From contig NZ_MRSV01000001.1 of assembly GCF_001909285.1 (NCBI RefSeq), forward strand, positions 2,745,340-2,809,339: DNA of 64,000 nucleotides. Reading direction: 5' to 3'. The stretch is from Exiguobacterium profundum (lineage in GTDB: Bacteria > Bacillota > Bacilli > Exiguobacteriales > Exiguobacteriaceae). The notes below the pieces were generated by a model, which was not told the origin of the DNA, ran no database searches, and was given only the letters and a program-made list of their open reading frames with translations. Below, in pieces: positions 27,421 through 36,044 of this stretch. Both the position numbers and the translations under genes were made by a program. Positions within the stretch are counted from its first letter, which is position 1; each line of letters opens with the position of its first letter.

Positions 27421-29013
27421 TCACGCCTCACGCTTTGCGCGAAGTTCTGCAGGTACTTTCCCACGTTTGGAAATCACTTCTGCGACTCCTACCAATACGA
27501 TAAACGAAATCAATGCAGCGAAGAATCCGATCCAAATCGATGCTGTAATCCCGAGCACCAAGTAACCGATCGCTGACACAACCGCTGCAAGAATAGCATA
27601 CGGCAATTGTGTCACCACGTGGTCGATGTGGTGCGAGCCCGCTCCTGTTGAGCTGAGAATCGTTGTATCTGAAATTGGTGAACAGTGGTCACCAAACACC
27701 GCGCCGGCCAATACAGCCGCAAGTGACGCGAGAAGAAGTTCCGGTTCAACAGCCATGATCAAGTCGGCACCGATCGGAAGCATCAAACCAAATGTTCCCC
27801 AACTCGTTCCTGTCGAGAATGCCATGATTCCGGCAATCAAGAAAAGAAGGAGTGGCAAGTAAGATGCAGCGATTGTATCTGTCACGAAGCTTGCCAAGTA
27901 TTCACCAGTCTTCATGTCGCTGATGACCGCAATGATTGTCCAAGCAAACAAGAGAATCAAGACAGCCGGCCACATGGCACGAACGCCTTCCCATGCCGCT
28001 TTTCCATAGTCACGCGTTGGGATTTTACGACCAATGAGAAGCAAGAATGCGACAATCAAACTGATGACAACACCCGCAACAAGTGAGCGTGTCACGTCTG
28101 TCGATTCGAAGGCTCCAATCAACGAGAAGTCTTGACCGTCAGCCGCGAGCGCTTGACCACCCGTGTAAAGCATCGCTGACACTGTCGCAACGATAAGCGT
28201 GATAATTGGTACGATCAAATCACGTACTTTTCCACCTTCGTGCTCGTGTAAATCTTCACTCATTCCCATCGGCTTTCCTTTTGCCGAATCATACAACTCC
28301 CCTTGGAGGGCACGAAGTTCGTGCGTGCGCATCGGTCCGATGGCAAGTCCAGTGAATGCCACATATGCTGTCAAGAGTAGTGCGAAGACGGCATAGAAGT
28401 TCATTGGGATGATTTGAATGAATGCAGAGAATGACGAATAGCTGTCAATCGAGTATTTTGCCAAAATACCTGCGATGATGGCGATGATATATGCACCCCA
28501 ACTTGAAAGCGGGCTGATGACACAGACAGGTGCTGCCGTTGAGTCAATCATGTAAGCCAACTTTGCACGTGAGATGTTTTTACGGTCTGTGAGTGGACGA
28601 CTGATGTTTCCGACCGCCAAGCTATTGAAGTAGTCATCGATAAAAATCAAAATACCAAGTCCGAATGAGACGAGACGTGCACCGCGTGCTGTCTTGACGT
28701 TCGCCGCAGCCCATTCACCAAATGCGCGTGCGCCACCTGATGTTTGAATGATTGACGATAAAATCCCGAGAAGGAGCAAGAACGCAATCAACAAGACGTT
28801 CCATTCGTTGATGGCTCCATCCGCCCAGAATAAAGCGATGATGTTCGACCACAAGTATTGAATCGAATCAATTGGATTGAAATTATGCAAGAGAAGGACT
28901 CCTGCGATAATCCCGACACCGAGTGATGGGATGACCTTTCGTGTTGTGATTGCCATAATAATTGCAAGTAATGCCGGTACGAGTGAGAGTACCGATGTTG
29001 AATAATCTACCAT
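27421..29013 (-). CDS. NhaC-family transporter, predicted lysine importer under a lysine riboswitch
   Basis: A 530-residue membrane protein with about eleven to twelve helices, belonging to the NhaC Na+/H+ antiporter superfamily (IDDYFNSLAVGNISRPLTD and FGDHCSPISDTTILSS are family motifs). Automatic annotation would call it a sodium/proton antiporter. The lysine riboswitch directly upstream argues that it moves lysine; comparative work on lysine riboswitches has predicted an NhaC-type lysine transporter (named LysW there). ATG at 29013 follows AAAGGAGGAA at good spacing; an upstream in-frame start lacks a ribosome binding site. Confidence 0.9.
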   Translation of the reverse strand: MVDYSTSVLSLVPALLAIIMAITTRKVIPSLGVGIIAGVLLLHNFNPIDSIQYLWSNIIALFWADGAINEWNVLLIAFLLLLGILSSIIQTSGGARAFGEWAAANVKTARGARLVSFGLGILIFIDDYFNSLAVGNISRPLTDRKNISRAKLAYMIDSTAAPVCVISPLSSWGAYIIAIIAGILAKYSIDSYSSFSAFIQIIPMNFYAVFALLLTAYVAFTGLAIGPMRTHELRALQGELYDSAKGKPMGMSEDLHEHEGGKVRDLIVPIITLIVATVSAMLYTGGQALAADGQDFSLIGAFESTDVTRSLVAGVVISLIVAFLLLIGRKIPTRDYGKAAWEGVRAMWPAVLILLFAWTIIAVISDMKTGEYLASFVTDTIAASYLPLLLFLIAGIMAFSTGTSWGTFGLMLPIGADLIMAVEPELLLASLAAVLAGAVFGDHCSPISDTTILSSTGAGSHHIDHVVTQLPYAILAAVVSAIGYLVLGITASIWIGFFAALISFIVLVGVAEVISKRGKVPAELRAKREA

Positions 29014-29056
29014 GCTGAATTCCTCCTTTTTTTTTATTATGAGGCCCACCTATGCT

Positions 29057-29105
29057 TAAAAAAACGCAAAGCGAGGGCATCGGCAACAAAGCCGACACCC
29101 TCGCT
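29057..29105 (-). terminator. Expression-platform terminator of the lysine riboswitch (transporter)
   Basis: On the minus strand a 15-bp stem (AGCGAGGGTGTCGGC and its near complement, loop TTTGTT) is followed by a T run (29057-29063). It lies between the aptamer and the transporter start, so lysine binding should cause premature termination. Confidence 0.88.
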
Positions 29106-29114
29106 GGATGTTCC

Positions 29115-29300
29115 GTCTTTCTTAGCCGACTTGGAGCGCTCCATACGTAAATATGTATGGCAGTCCGACGGGTATTTCCCGTCAGCCCAGCACAACCCCA
29201 CGGACATGGTGTTGCACTTCGGCGATCCTGCCTTTTTGTAGTCCTCATCGTTGTCATCCTCCGACTACTTACTCATCAGCATCGCACCTCTACCTCATCG
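29115..29300 (-). ncRNA. Lysine riboswitch (L-box) upstream of the NhaC-type transporter
   Basis: The minus strand carries the conserved lysine aptamer core: GAGGTGCG near 29290, GCTGATGAGTA, GGATGACAACGATGAGGAC (loop-E-like and P2 region), GGATCGCCGAAGTG near 29220, the P4 arm ending GGGGTTGTGCTGGG, and CGTCGGACTGCC before the P5 hairpin CCATAC/GTATGG. A terminator hairpin follows at 29057-29105. The outer P1 helix is not clear to me by eye, so the ends are approximate. The ligand lysine is family knowledge. This explains most of the 344-bp gap between the transporter gene and the next gene. Confidence 0.93.
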
Positions 29301-29357
29301 ATAGCACGAATATTCATTTAAAGTTACGTCTAAATTATCACAGGTTGGTGTCACATA

Positions 29358-29642
29358 TCAATAGTTTTTTTCATCTTTAATGATTCGCTTCAAGACAGCG
29401 AGTGCTTCTTGGTCATTCGTTTCCACCGCTTTAAAGAAGTCGTTGAAGAAGTGATACAACACGAATCGGTCAGCGTGAGACTTCGTCTGTTCTTTAATCG
29501 TAGAGAAAATGAGTCGTCGTAAACGACGTTTTGTCTGAGTTTCTTCTGGTAGTTCTTCGCATCGGTCCTTGAAAGCACGATATACAGAATTGATCAATTC
29601 CTCATGTTCATCATACGACCGATTGTAAGCAACTTGTTCCAT
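29358..29642 (-). CDS. Small helical protein of unknown function
   Basis: A 94-residue, highly charged, helical protein (RSYDEHEELINSVYRAF, KRRLRRLIFSTIKEQ) without membrane segment or cysteine motifs. I do not recognise a family. ATG at 29642 follows AAAGGGGGG at good spacing, and its base composition is like that of its neighbours, so it is very probably a real gene. It lies between the lysine riboswitch region and adenine deaminase and is transcribed in the same direction as both. Confidence 0.75.
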   Translation of the reverse strand: MEQVAYNRSYDEHEELINSVYRAFKDRCEELPEETQTKRRLRRLIFSTIKEQTKSHADRFVLYHFFNDFFKAVETNDQEALAVLKRIIKDEKNY

Positions 29643-29760
29643 CTGTAATATCCCCCCTTTCAATGTTGACCCGATGAAACTTGACGTAACTATACCAACT
29701 TCCCGTCACGCATTCAATCGTTATCGGCGGTTCTTAACAAAAATCATACGTTAGACCGAG

Positions 29761-31470
29761 TCAAGCGTTGATGAATGAGAACGTGGTCACGTCGAACAAT
29801 CCCATATCGGTCAATTTCAAGTCAGGAATGACCGGTAAGGCGAGGAAGGACATCGTCAAATACGGATTGAAATGACGATGGGCTCCCACGACATCTAGCG
29901 CATCATTGAGCTGTTCCAGAATCTCTGCCACTTCACGATATGGTCGCTTCGTCATCAGTCCACCAATCTCGAGCGGAAGGACAGCAAGCACTTCTCCTTC
30001 CGATACGGCGACGACCCCTCCCCCTACTTTTTCAAGCGTTTTCGCCGCGAGCAACATGTCTTCCGGGCTGACCCCGGCGACGACCAAGTTATGGCTGTCA
30101 TGGGCAACCGTGGCTGCTAGGGCACCTCGTTTCAAGCCGAATCCCGTTACCGGGGCAAGAGCCATATGGCCTGTCCCGTGATGGCGTTCGATGACGGCAA
30201 GCGTCGCGATATCCTGCGATAAATCTGCGCCTGATGCGTCTGGTTGGAACGTGAGACGCTGTCGTTTCGTCAACAAGCTGTTCGGAAGCACTTGAATGAC
30301 ATCGATTTCTTCTTCACTTGCGGCAAGTCGGAACGACTCGGCGGTCAATTCGGGTAAAGCGAGCTCACCTTTCATCGGTTTTGGCACTTCAATTCCTTCC
30401 GATTCAAACGTCGCATTCCCCTTCTCCGCGACGAGCGTACCATTCACATAGACTTGTTCGATTTTTACCGATTCGACGTCTGACAAGATAACGAAGTTCG
30501 CCTTCTTACCAGGCGCGATCGCCCCGACCTCTTTTAATCCATAGGCCTCTGCGGCATGTAGACTTGCGATGGCATAGGCCGTTTCCGGCTTAACCCCTTG
30601 CTTGATGGCGGTACGGATGTTGTAGTCGATTCCACCTTCCGCGACCAAGTCATCCAAATGCTTATCATCCGTACAGAAAAGGAAGCGGTGGGCATTGCTT
30701 TCCGTAACGGCTAGGCTCACCTTCTCCACGTTTCGAGCAACGGACCCTTCCCGAATTTGAACGTAGAATCCACGTCGCACTCGTTCAATCGCCTCTTCCG
30801 CAGTCGTACATTCATGATCCGTCATGATTCCTGCTGAGCGATATACATTCAATTGATCGGGGTTGAGACCTGAAGCATGTCCATCCACGACTTTACCCGC
30901 TTGTTCCGTCTGCGCGATCTTTTGAAGCATGTCTTCACTTCCAGCTTCAACTGATGGATAGTCCATGACTTCACCTAGGCCATGCACCCCTGGATCTCCT
31001 AAAAATGGTACCAAATCTTCTGCATACAGTTTTGCGCCCGCATGTTCAAATGGTGTCGCTGGTACACAACTCGGAAGCATCATCCGAACGTCGAGTGGAA
31101 GTCCTTTCGCATCTGCTAACATGTACTCAATCCCGAGTGCTCCGTTCACATTCGCAATCTCATGAGGGTCAGCAATCACCGTTGTGACACCAAGTGGTAA
31201 GACTGCTTTCGCAAATTCATGCGGGGGGACCATCGATGACTCGATATGGACGTGCGAATCGATAAAGGACGGCGCAAGCGTCCACGTCGGATCGTGATAC
31301 TCGACCTCTCCATCGTACCCTTCCCCAATAGCCACGATATATCCTGCGTCGATGGCGACGTCTGTACGAATCGTCTCACGACTGTACACGTCAATCACTG
31401 CGACGTCTTTAAAGACGACGGCCGCTTTCTTTTTCTTTGCGGCGATGTCAATCAAATGTTGTTTCTCCAT
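29761..31470 (-). CDS. ade: Adenine deaminase
   Basis: A 569-residue amidohydrolase that turns adenine into hypoxanthine and ammonia in purine salvage. The metal motif SHVHIESSMVPPHEFAKA, IADPHEIANVNG, VDGHASGL, and FCTDDKHLDDL are diagnostic for the Ade family, and the C-terminal half with APVTGFGLKRGA and NLVVAG completes it. Length is normal. ATG at 31470 follows AAGGAGAT. Monocistronic; no purine riboswitch is visible upstream. Confidence 0.95.
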   Translation of the reverse strand: MEKQHLIDIAAKKKKAAVVFKDVAVIDVYSRETIRTDVAIDAGYIVAIGEGYDGEVEYHDPTWTLAPSFIDSHVHIESSMVPPHEFAKAVLPLGVTTVIADPHEIANVNGALGIEYMLADAKGLPLDVRMMLPSCVPATPFEHAGAKLYAEDLVPFLGDPGVHGLGEVMDYPSVEAGSEDMLQKIAQTEQAGKVVDGHASGLNPDQLNVYRSAGIMTDHECTTAEEAIERVRRGFYVQIREGSVARNVEKVSLAVTESNAHRFLFCTDDKHLDDLVAEGGIDYNIRTAIKQGVKPETAYAIASLHAAEAYGLKEVGAIAPGKKANFVILSDVESVKIEQVYVNGTLVAEKGNATFESEGIEVPKPMKGELALPELTAESFRLAASEEEIDVIQVLPNSLLTKRQRLTFQPDASGADLSQDIATLAVIERHHGTGHMALAPVTGFGLKRGALAATVAHDSHNLVVAGVSPEDMLLAAKTLEKVGGGVVAVSEGEVLAVLPLEIGGLMTKRPYREVAEILEQLNDALDVVGAHRHFNPYLTMSFLALPVIPDLKLTDMGLFDVTTFSFINA

Positions 31471-31589
31471 CTCTTGATCTCCTTATTCAATGTATTTTAA
31501 CTATCTTACCAAGAATATTCTTTTCGTTGCAATTTCTTTTTCAAGTTGTGCGACAATGATAACATATCTTTCTGAAAGGGGTTACAACG

Positions 31590-32126
31590 ATGCAATACAA
31601 ATTAGGAGAGTTGACACCAAAAGTCGATCCGACGACTTATCTTGCACCAGGGGCACACGTGATTGGAGACGTGACCATCGGTGCTCACTCGGGAGTATGG
31701 TTCAATACCGTCATCCGTGGAGACGAAGGACCCATTCAAATCGGTTCATACGTCAACATTCAGGATGGTTCGATGATTCATCAATATGAAGGCTCACCGA
31801 CAATCATTCATGACCGTGTCTCGATTGGCCACATGGCGATGATTCACGGCTGTGAGATTGAAGAAGATTGCTTGATTGGCATGCACGCTACCGTACTCGA
31901 TGGGGCGAAGATTGGAAAAGGGTCCTTTGTCGCTGCCGGTGCGCTCGTCACACCAAACATGCAAATTCCTGAAGGGGTGATGGTCATGGGCGTCCCAGCA
32001 AAAGTCGTTCGTCCATTAAACGATGAAGATCGTTTTATCATGGAGAGAACGGTAAAGAAATATGCCAAGCGTGCCGAACAATATAAGCAGTCGTGCGTTC
32101 CAGTTCGCGAAATTCAACAATTGTGA
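31590..32126 (+). CDS. Gamma-carbonic anhydrase family hexapeptide protein
   Basis: A 178-residue left-handed beta-helix protein of the YrdA/PaaY/CaiE group. The repeats run from about residue 15 to 145, and the three His ligands of gamma-class carbonic anhydrases are visible in MIHQYEG and SIGHMAMIHGCEI. The C-terminal helix follows VMGVPAKVVRPL. Whether it hydrates CO2 or acts on CoA thioesters is not known. ATG at 31590 follows AAAGGGG. Monocistronic. Confidence 0.9.
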   Translation: MQYKLGELTPKVDPTTYLAPGAHVIGDVTIGAHSGVWFNTVIRGDEGPIQIGSYVNIQDGSMIHQYEGSPTIIHDRVSIGHMAMIHGCEIEEDCLIGMHATVLDGAKIGKGSFVAAGALVTPNMQIPEGVMVMGVPAKVVRPLNDEDRFIMERTVKKYAKRAEQYKQSCVPVREIQQL

Positions 32127-32137
32127 AAGCGTTTACA
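32124..32137. promoter_or_regulatory. CcpA binding site (cre)
   Basis: TGAAAGCGTTTACA fits the cre consensus TGWAANCGNTNWCA at every defined position. It overlaps the stop codon of the hexapeptide protein gene and lies about 50 bp before a TATACT -10-like element of the small gene at 32236, so CcpA probably controls that gene. Confidence 0.72.
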
Positions 32138-32235
32138 AGATTCATAAAATGTTAACGTTTCTCTCGAATTTTCTACATAGTTCCTTTGTATACTGAAGTT
32201 GTAGCCAAGCTGATGTATTGAAAGGAGCCCACTCT

Positions 32236-32421
32236 ATGTATCCGAACCATGATCAACTCATGCTAGACCTGTATGCCTCGTCCATCAATCCAAGTTATGG
32301 CCTTCATATCGATGATTCATTCGATGATGCCCTTCATGGCGCACATCGAGAGGTTTGGGAACGTATGCATTTGGATAATAGTAGAGAAGAAGATTCTAAA
32401 AATGGAGGAACGACTGGATGA
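32236..32421 (+). CDS. Small acidic protein of unknown function
   Basis: A 61-residue acidic, soluble protein (MYPNHDQLMLDLYASS..., rich in Asp, Glu and His). No family is recognised. ATG at 32236 follows AAAGGAG, and an upstream TATACT and cre site suggest its own carbon-controlled promoter. Its stop overlaps the start of a second tiny frame by ATGA, which itself has a GGAGG site; the two probably form a small operon ending in a terminator at 32483-32527. Confidence 0.65.
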   Translation: MYPNHDQLMLDLYASSINPSYGLHIDDSFDDALHGAHREVWERMHLDNSREEDSKNGGTTG

Positions 32422-32471
32422 TTCCAACGACTGTGATTCAAGATTGGCTCGCAAAAAAAATTAAAAAATGA
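32418..32471 (+). CDS. Tiny basic peptide, 17 residues, possibly truncated in a poly-A run
   Basis: The frame starts at the ATG overlapping the previous stop and is preceded by GGAGG. It codes MIPTTVIQDWLAKKIKK and stops after a run of eight A. If the run had seven A, the frame would read on as KLKNEPYSKSSSKD and stop at 32500, inside the terminator stem. I cannot tell which form is right or whether the peptide is made. The strong ribosome binding site and overlap argue for translation. Confidence 0.4.
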   Translation: MIPTTVIQDWLAKKIKK

Positions 32472-32482
32472 ACCATATAGCA

Positions 32483-32527
32483 AAAGCTCAAGCAAAGACT
32501 GAACCGGTCCCTACTTGAGCTTTTTTT
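32483..32527 (+). terminator. Terminator after the two small genes
   Basis: A stem of AAAGCTCAAG and CTTGAGCTTT with a long loop and seven T. Confidence 0.78.
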
Positions 32528-32569
32528 ATCGGCTCTATTCATTATATTTATATAAGATTCTTATTAGTC

Positions 32570-32857
32570 TTAGTAATAAAAAGTCTTTTTAGGTTTCAAT
32601 TTAAGATTTTCGACTACCTTTGCCTTAGCGATCCCTTTTTTAAACTTCACATGATTGAGCCAATCTACAATTGCATATGCATCGTAATTCGGACAATCTT
32701 TTTCTCCATTTTCATACGCCCAATATTTTTTATTCTTTTCATCATCAAAGATCCAGTCAAAAAACTCGTTTTGTGTTTTGTGAATTTTTCTCCCTACTTT
32801 AGAAGAACAGGAGATGTACTGAATATAGTTATCTCCAAAATCAAATTTTATAATCAT
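32570..32857 (-). CDS. AT-rich gene for a small protein of unknown function
   Basis: A 95-residue soluble protein rich in Lys, Asn, Tyr and Phe (FDFGDNYIQYISCSSKVGRK...). ATG at 32857 follows AAAGGAGGAG at good spacing, so translation is likely. Codon use and base composition are much richer in A and T than in the genes around it, which suggests recent transfer. No family is recognised. The 174 bp upstream is also AT-rich and holds nothing I recognise. Confidence 0.7.
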   Translation of the reverse strand: MIIKFDFGDNYIQYISCSSKVGRKIHKTQNEFFDWIFDDEKNKKYWAYENGEKDCPNYDAYAIVDWLNHVKFKKGIAKAKVVENLKLKPKKTFYY

Positions 32858-33031
32858 AAGAAGAGCTCCTCCTTTTAGCAATCTTGATTTATAGCATTGG
32901 TTACATTGGTGCTTTTTTGTATAACGTCAGCATCCGTTCAAGGTCAAAGAACAAGCCATTAACGACGATGATGTTTCAAGTAATCATAATGTTATTCAGT
33001 TAGCTAGACTTTCTACATGAGTGAACATCGT

Positions 33032-33586
33032 TCATTCAAAAATGGTCAGGTGTGCATCAATCGGTTGTCGCGCTTTCGGTGTAGGGATATCTTCTGTGTC
33101 ATATTTCCCGATTTGCAGGAGACCGATAAACGTCTCCCCTTCCGCCCCAATCATTTCCTTCAACCGTGCATCATCAAACAGTCCACCCGTCCGCCAGACC
33201 ATTCCGATCTCACGTTCACTTAAGAGCAGCTGAACATTTTGAATGAATGTCGCCGTCGCGAGTAACGCGTCACGATTCCCTTTGTCCGTTTCAAAATGTT
33301 TTGCCGTCACATACATACAGGTTGCCGCATTTAAAATCCGTCCCGTCACCTTTTCGCGTTGCCCTTCTGACGCCTCCGAGAAGGCTGGTTCGAGCGCATC
33401 GAGTAACACTTGCTTCCCATCCCCATTGAACACATACACGTTCCATGGTTCGACTTTATTGTGAAATGGTGCATGATGTGCCGATTGCAACACTTCATAA
33501 AGCACTTTCGTATCGATTGGTTCTTCCTTGAACATACGGACCGTACGTCTTTCTTCAATTAACTTTTGTGCTGCTGTCTTTGTCAT
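33032..33586 (-). CDS. Nitroreductase family protein
   Basis: A 184-residue FMN-dependent oxidoreductase-like protein. RRTVRMFKEEPID at the N-terminus and SAHHAPFHNKVEPWNVYVF are typical of the nitroreductase fold (YdjA/YfhC-like members), and GLLQIGKYD near the end supports it. The electron acceptor is unknown. ATG at 33586 behind GGGGAAG; the longer frame to 33622 is not supported. Monocistronic. Confidence 0.88.
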   Translation of the reverse strand: MTKTAAQKLIEERRTVRMFKEEPIDTKVLYEVLQSAHHAPFHNKVEPWNVYVFNGDGKQVLLDALEPAFSEASEGQREKVTGRILNAATCMYVTAKHFETDKGNRDALLATATFIQNVQLLLSEREIGMVWRTGGLFDDARLKEMIGAEGETFIGLLQIGKYDTEDIPTPKARQPIDAHLTIFE

Positions 33587-33650
33587 GACCGTCACTTCCC
33601 CTTTTTTTTTTTTCTCTATCATAATTGAAAAACGTTCTCAATTCAAAATC

Positions 33651-33680
33651 AAAAAAAGACTACAGATTGCTCTGCAGTCT
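33651..33680 (-). terminator. Terminator of the lysine operon
   Basis: A short stem (AGACTACAG with CTGCAGTCT, one bulge) is followed by seven T on the minus strand, just at the lysA stop. Confidence 0.8.
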
Positions 33681-34972
33681 TACGTCGATTGCCCAATGAC
33701 CTCACATGCCACCAAGTCTTCAAACGTTTGGCGACGGACGACAAGGCGGTGATTCCCATCCTTGACGAAGACGACCGCCGGACGAAGCATTTGGTTATAG
33801 TTGCTCGCCATGGAGAAATTGTATGCTCCTGTCGCTTTGACAAGTAATAAGTCACCTGGTGTGACAGGAGGGATCAACGAGCGGTTCGAGATGATGTCTC
33901 CCGACTCACAGCACGCTCCGACTATTTTTGTCTCGAGCGTCTTCTCTTCATTCATCCGTGTCGCTGCCACGACCTCATACTCTGCGTCATACAGTGCCGG
34001 ACGGATATTGTCCGTCATCCCGCCATCGACAGACACGAATGTACGAACGCCGCTCACTTCTTTGACGGTCCCCACCTCATAAAGCGTGGCACCCGCATTG
34101 GCGACGAGCCAACGTCCTGGCTCAATCCCGATTTTCGGAAGTGGCAATTCACGTGCCTCGACTTCTTCGACCAACGTCTCCATGACTTGCTCCATCGTCT
34201 GGGCAAAATCGAGATATTCGTCTTCATCCAAGTAAGCGACGCCGAATCCCCCGCCGATGTTCAAGACGTCCGTCGTATAGCCGGTTTCCTGACGAATCGT
34301 ATCCATGAAGCGCACCATCGTCTTCACCGTGTTGATGAAGAGGGTCGGATCTTGAATTTGAGAACCGACGTGACAATGGATTCCCTTCAACTGTAAGTGC
34401 TCGGCTTCTAACGTTGCACGAATCGCGTCTAAATACGTGTCGTCATGCGTCGGGAAACCGAATTTTGTATCAACCCCACCCGTTTGAATCGCCGCATGGG
34501 CACCCCCGACAACTTGAGGCACAATGCGGAGAAGCACATCGACTTCGCGATTGTATTCAGCCGCAAGTCCTGACAAGAGGCTGATCTCCCGCATATTGTC
34601 GATGGTAAAGTGTGTAATCCCCTGTTCGAGAGCATACGTGATGTCAAGAATCGTCTTGTTCGATCCATGAACGTGAATGCGCTCCGCCGGTACACCGGCA
34701 TGCAGTGCCACGTACATCTCACCCCTTGAGACAACATCGACGCTTAACCCTGCAGCCATCACTTTTTCATAAACGGCCGCAATCGATAATGCTTTTGACG
34801 CGTATAACGCATACGTGTTCGGATACTTATCTAGAAACGCATTCTGGACAATTCTAAGGCGACGCTCTAGTTCTGGCTCACTCATGATGTATAAAGGTGT
34901 CCCGTACGTCGCTTGAAGTTCACGGACGGACACGCCTTCGATCAAACATTCTGATTGATTGGTGGTGTACAT
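33680..34972 (-). CDS. lysA: Diaminopimelate decarboxylase
   Basis: A 430-residue PLP enzyme of fold type III that makes L-lysine from meso-diaminopimelate, the last step of the pathway. The PLP Lys is in YASKAL (near residue 61), followed by HVGSQI, GGGFGV, EPGRWLV and the CESGD motif with the active-site Cys. It is the last gene of the lysC operon and its start lies inside the end of alr (31-bp overlap), so translation may be coupled. Controlled through the lysine riboswitch at 41.7 kb and perhaps by an inner promoter at 37.0 kb. Confidence 0.95.
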   Translation of the reverse strand: MYTTNQSECLIEGVSVRELQATYGTPLYIMSEPELERRLRIVQNAFLDKYPNTYALYASKALSIAAVYEKVMAAGLSVDVVSRGEMYVALHAGVPAERIHVHGSNKTILDITYALEQGITHFTIDNMREISLLSGLAAEYNREVDVLLRIVPQVVGGAHAAIQTGGVDTKFGFPTHDDTYLDAIRATLEAEHLQLKGIHCHVGSQIQDPTLFINTVKTMVRFMDTIRQETGYTTDVLNIGGGFGVAYLDEDEYLDFAQTMEQVMETLVEEVEARELPLPKIGIEPGRWLVANAGATLYEVGTVKEVSGVRTFVSVDGGMTDNIRPALYDAEYEVVAATRMNEEKTLETKIVGACCESGDIISNRSLIPPVTPGDLLLVKATGAYNFSMASNYNQMLRPAVVFVKDGNHRLVVRRQTFEDLVACEVIGQST

Positions 34973-36030
34973 ACAATTCCTCCTTCAAAGCGATGTGGGA
35001 CACGCCACGAACGGGCACAGAGCTGTTCTGAGTTGTTGGCATAGCCAACACGTGTCACGTCATCGATTTTCGTCTCGATACCATATAATGTGACGCGGTC
35101 GCCGATTTGTACGTCTTCGTCGACTTTGATGAAGCTATGGCTCATAAAGATGTTACTGATGAACGGGTATGCTTTCCCCTCGATGTGAACAGGCAAGTGA
35201 CGTCTCGCCCGCATCAATCCATCCCCATATCCGACAGGTAAGACAGCAATCCGTTCTTTCGATTCCGCGGTATATCCCGTTCCATACCCGACATGAGCCC
35301 CCGCTTCGATGTCGTGGACGGCAACCACTTCTGTCTCCCAATAAAACGCAGGTACGAGCCACTCAACCGGCTCAACCGATGAATAACCGTATAAGAAAAT
35401 ACCGACACGCACATGTGTGCAATGGTGCAAGCGCGAGTCGTCTTGAAGCGTGGCCGCACTATTTGCCGCATGGATCAGTTCAAACGTATGACGTTCCATC
35501 AAACGTGTCGACCAGTCGGCAAAGCGTTCGACTTGGACGCTATGCTCGACTTCGGCATTGTCCGCATCCGCGAGCGGAAAATGTGTACATAGTCCGACAA
35601 GGTTCAATCCTTCATTTTGGCAGAAGGCAACGATCTGTAGCGCTTCTTCAAACGTTTTGGCACCGAATCGGTTCATGCCGACGTCCAATTTCAAATGAAG
35701 GCGAACGCCATCGAGATGCTCACGCTGTGAAACAAGCCATTCATACGAGCCGATTGCGACGTCAAATTCATGGGTATGCACATGTTCCCACGTGTATATC
35801 GGATTCATGACGAGGACGCGAGCCGACTCTGCATGCGCTCGCACTTCAATCGCTTCTTCTAACGTGGTCACCATGAAGTGACGGACTCCTTCATCATACA
35901 AAGTCGTCACAACTGGCTCCATTCCTAGGTTATAGGCATTGTTTTTCACGACCGCAAACACGGGGCGCCCGAGCGCTTCAATCCGGCGTTTGTTTTCGCG
36001 AATCGCATTCAAGTCAATTGTGACTCCCAT
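34942..36030 (-). CDS. alr: Alanine racemase-like PLP enzyme in the lysine operon
   Basis: A 362-residue fold-III PLP racemase. The PLP Lys29 is in AVVKNNAYNLG and the second catalytic Tyr is in HVGYGTGY; PVGYGDG and the C-terminal RVGYANNSEQ stretch fit the Alr family. It would interconvert L- and D-alanine, but the Lys motif (canonical VVKANAYGHG) is divergent and other amino acids are possible. It lies between ilvE and lysA; staphylococcal dap operons also have an alr just before lysA (recalled). ATG at 36030 follows AAAGGAG. Confidence 0.88.
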   Translation of the reverse strand: MGVTIDLNAIRENKRRIEALGRPVFAVVKNNAYNLGMEPVVTTLYDEGVRHFMVTTLEEAIEVRAHAESARVLVMNPIYTWEHVHTHEFDVAIGSYEWLVSQREHLDGVRLHLKLDVGMNRFGAKTFEEALQIVAFCQNEGLNLVGLCTHFPLADADNAEVEHSVQVERFADWSTRLMERHTFELIHAANSAATLQDDSRLHHCTHVRVGIFLYGYSSVEPVEWLVPAFYWETEVVAVHDIEAGAHVGYGTGYTAESKERIAVLPVGYGDGLMRARRHLPVHIEGKAYPFISNIFMSHSFIKVDEDVQIGDRVTLYGIETKIDDVTRVGYANNSEQLCARSWRVPHRFEGGIVCTPPINQNV

Positions 36031-36044
36031 CGTGCAAAACTCCT

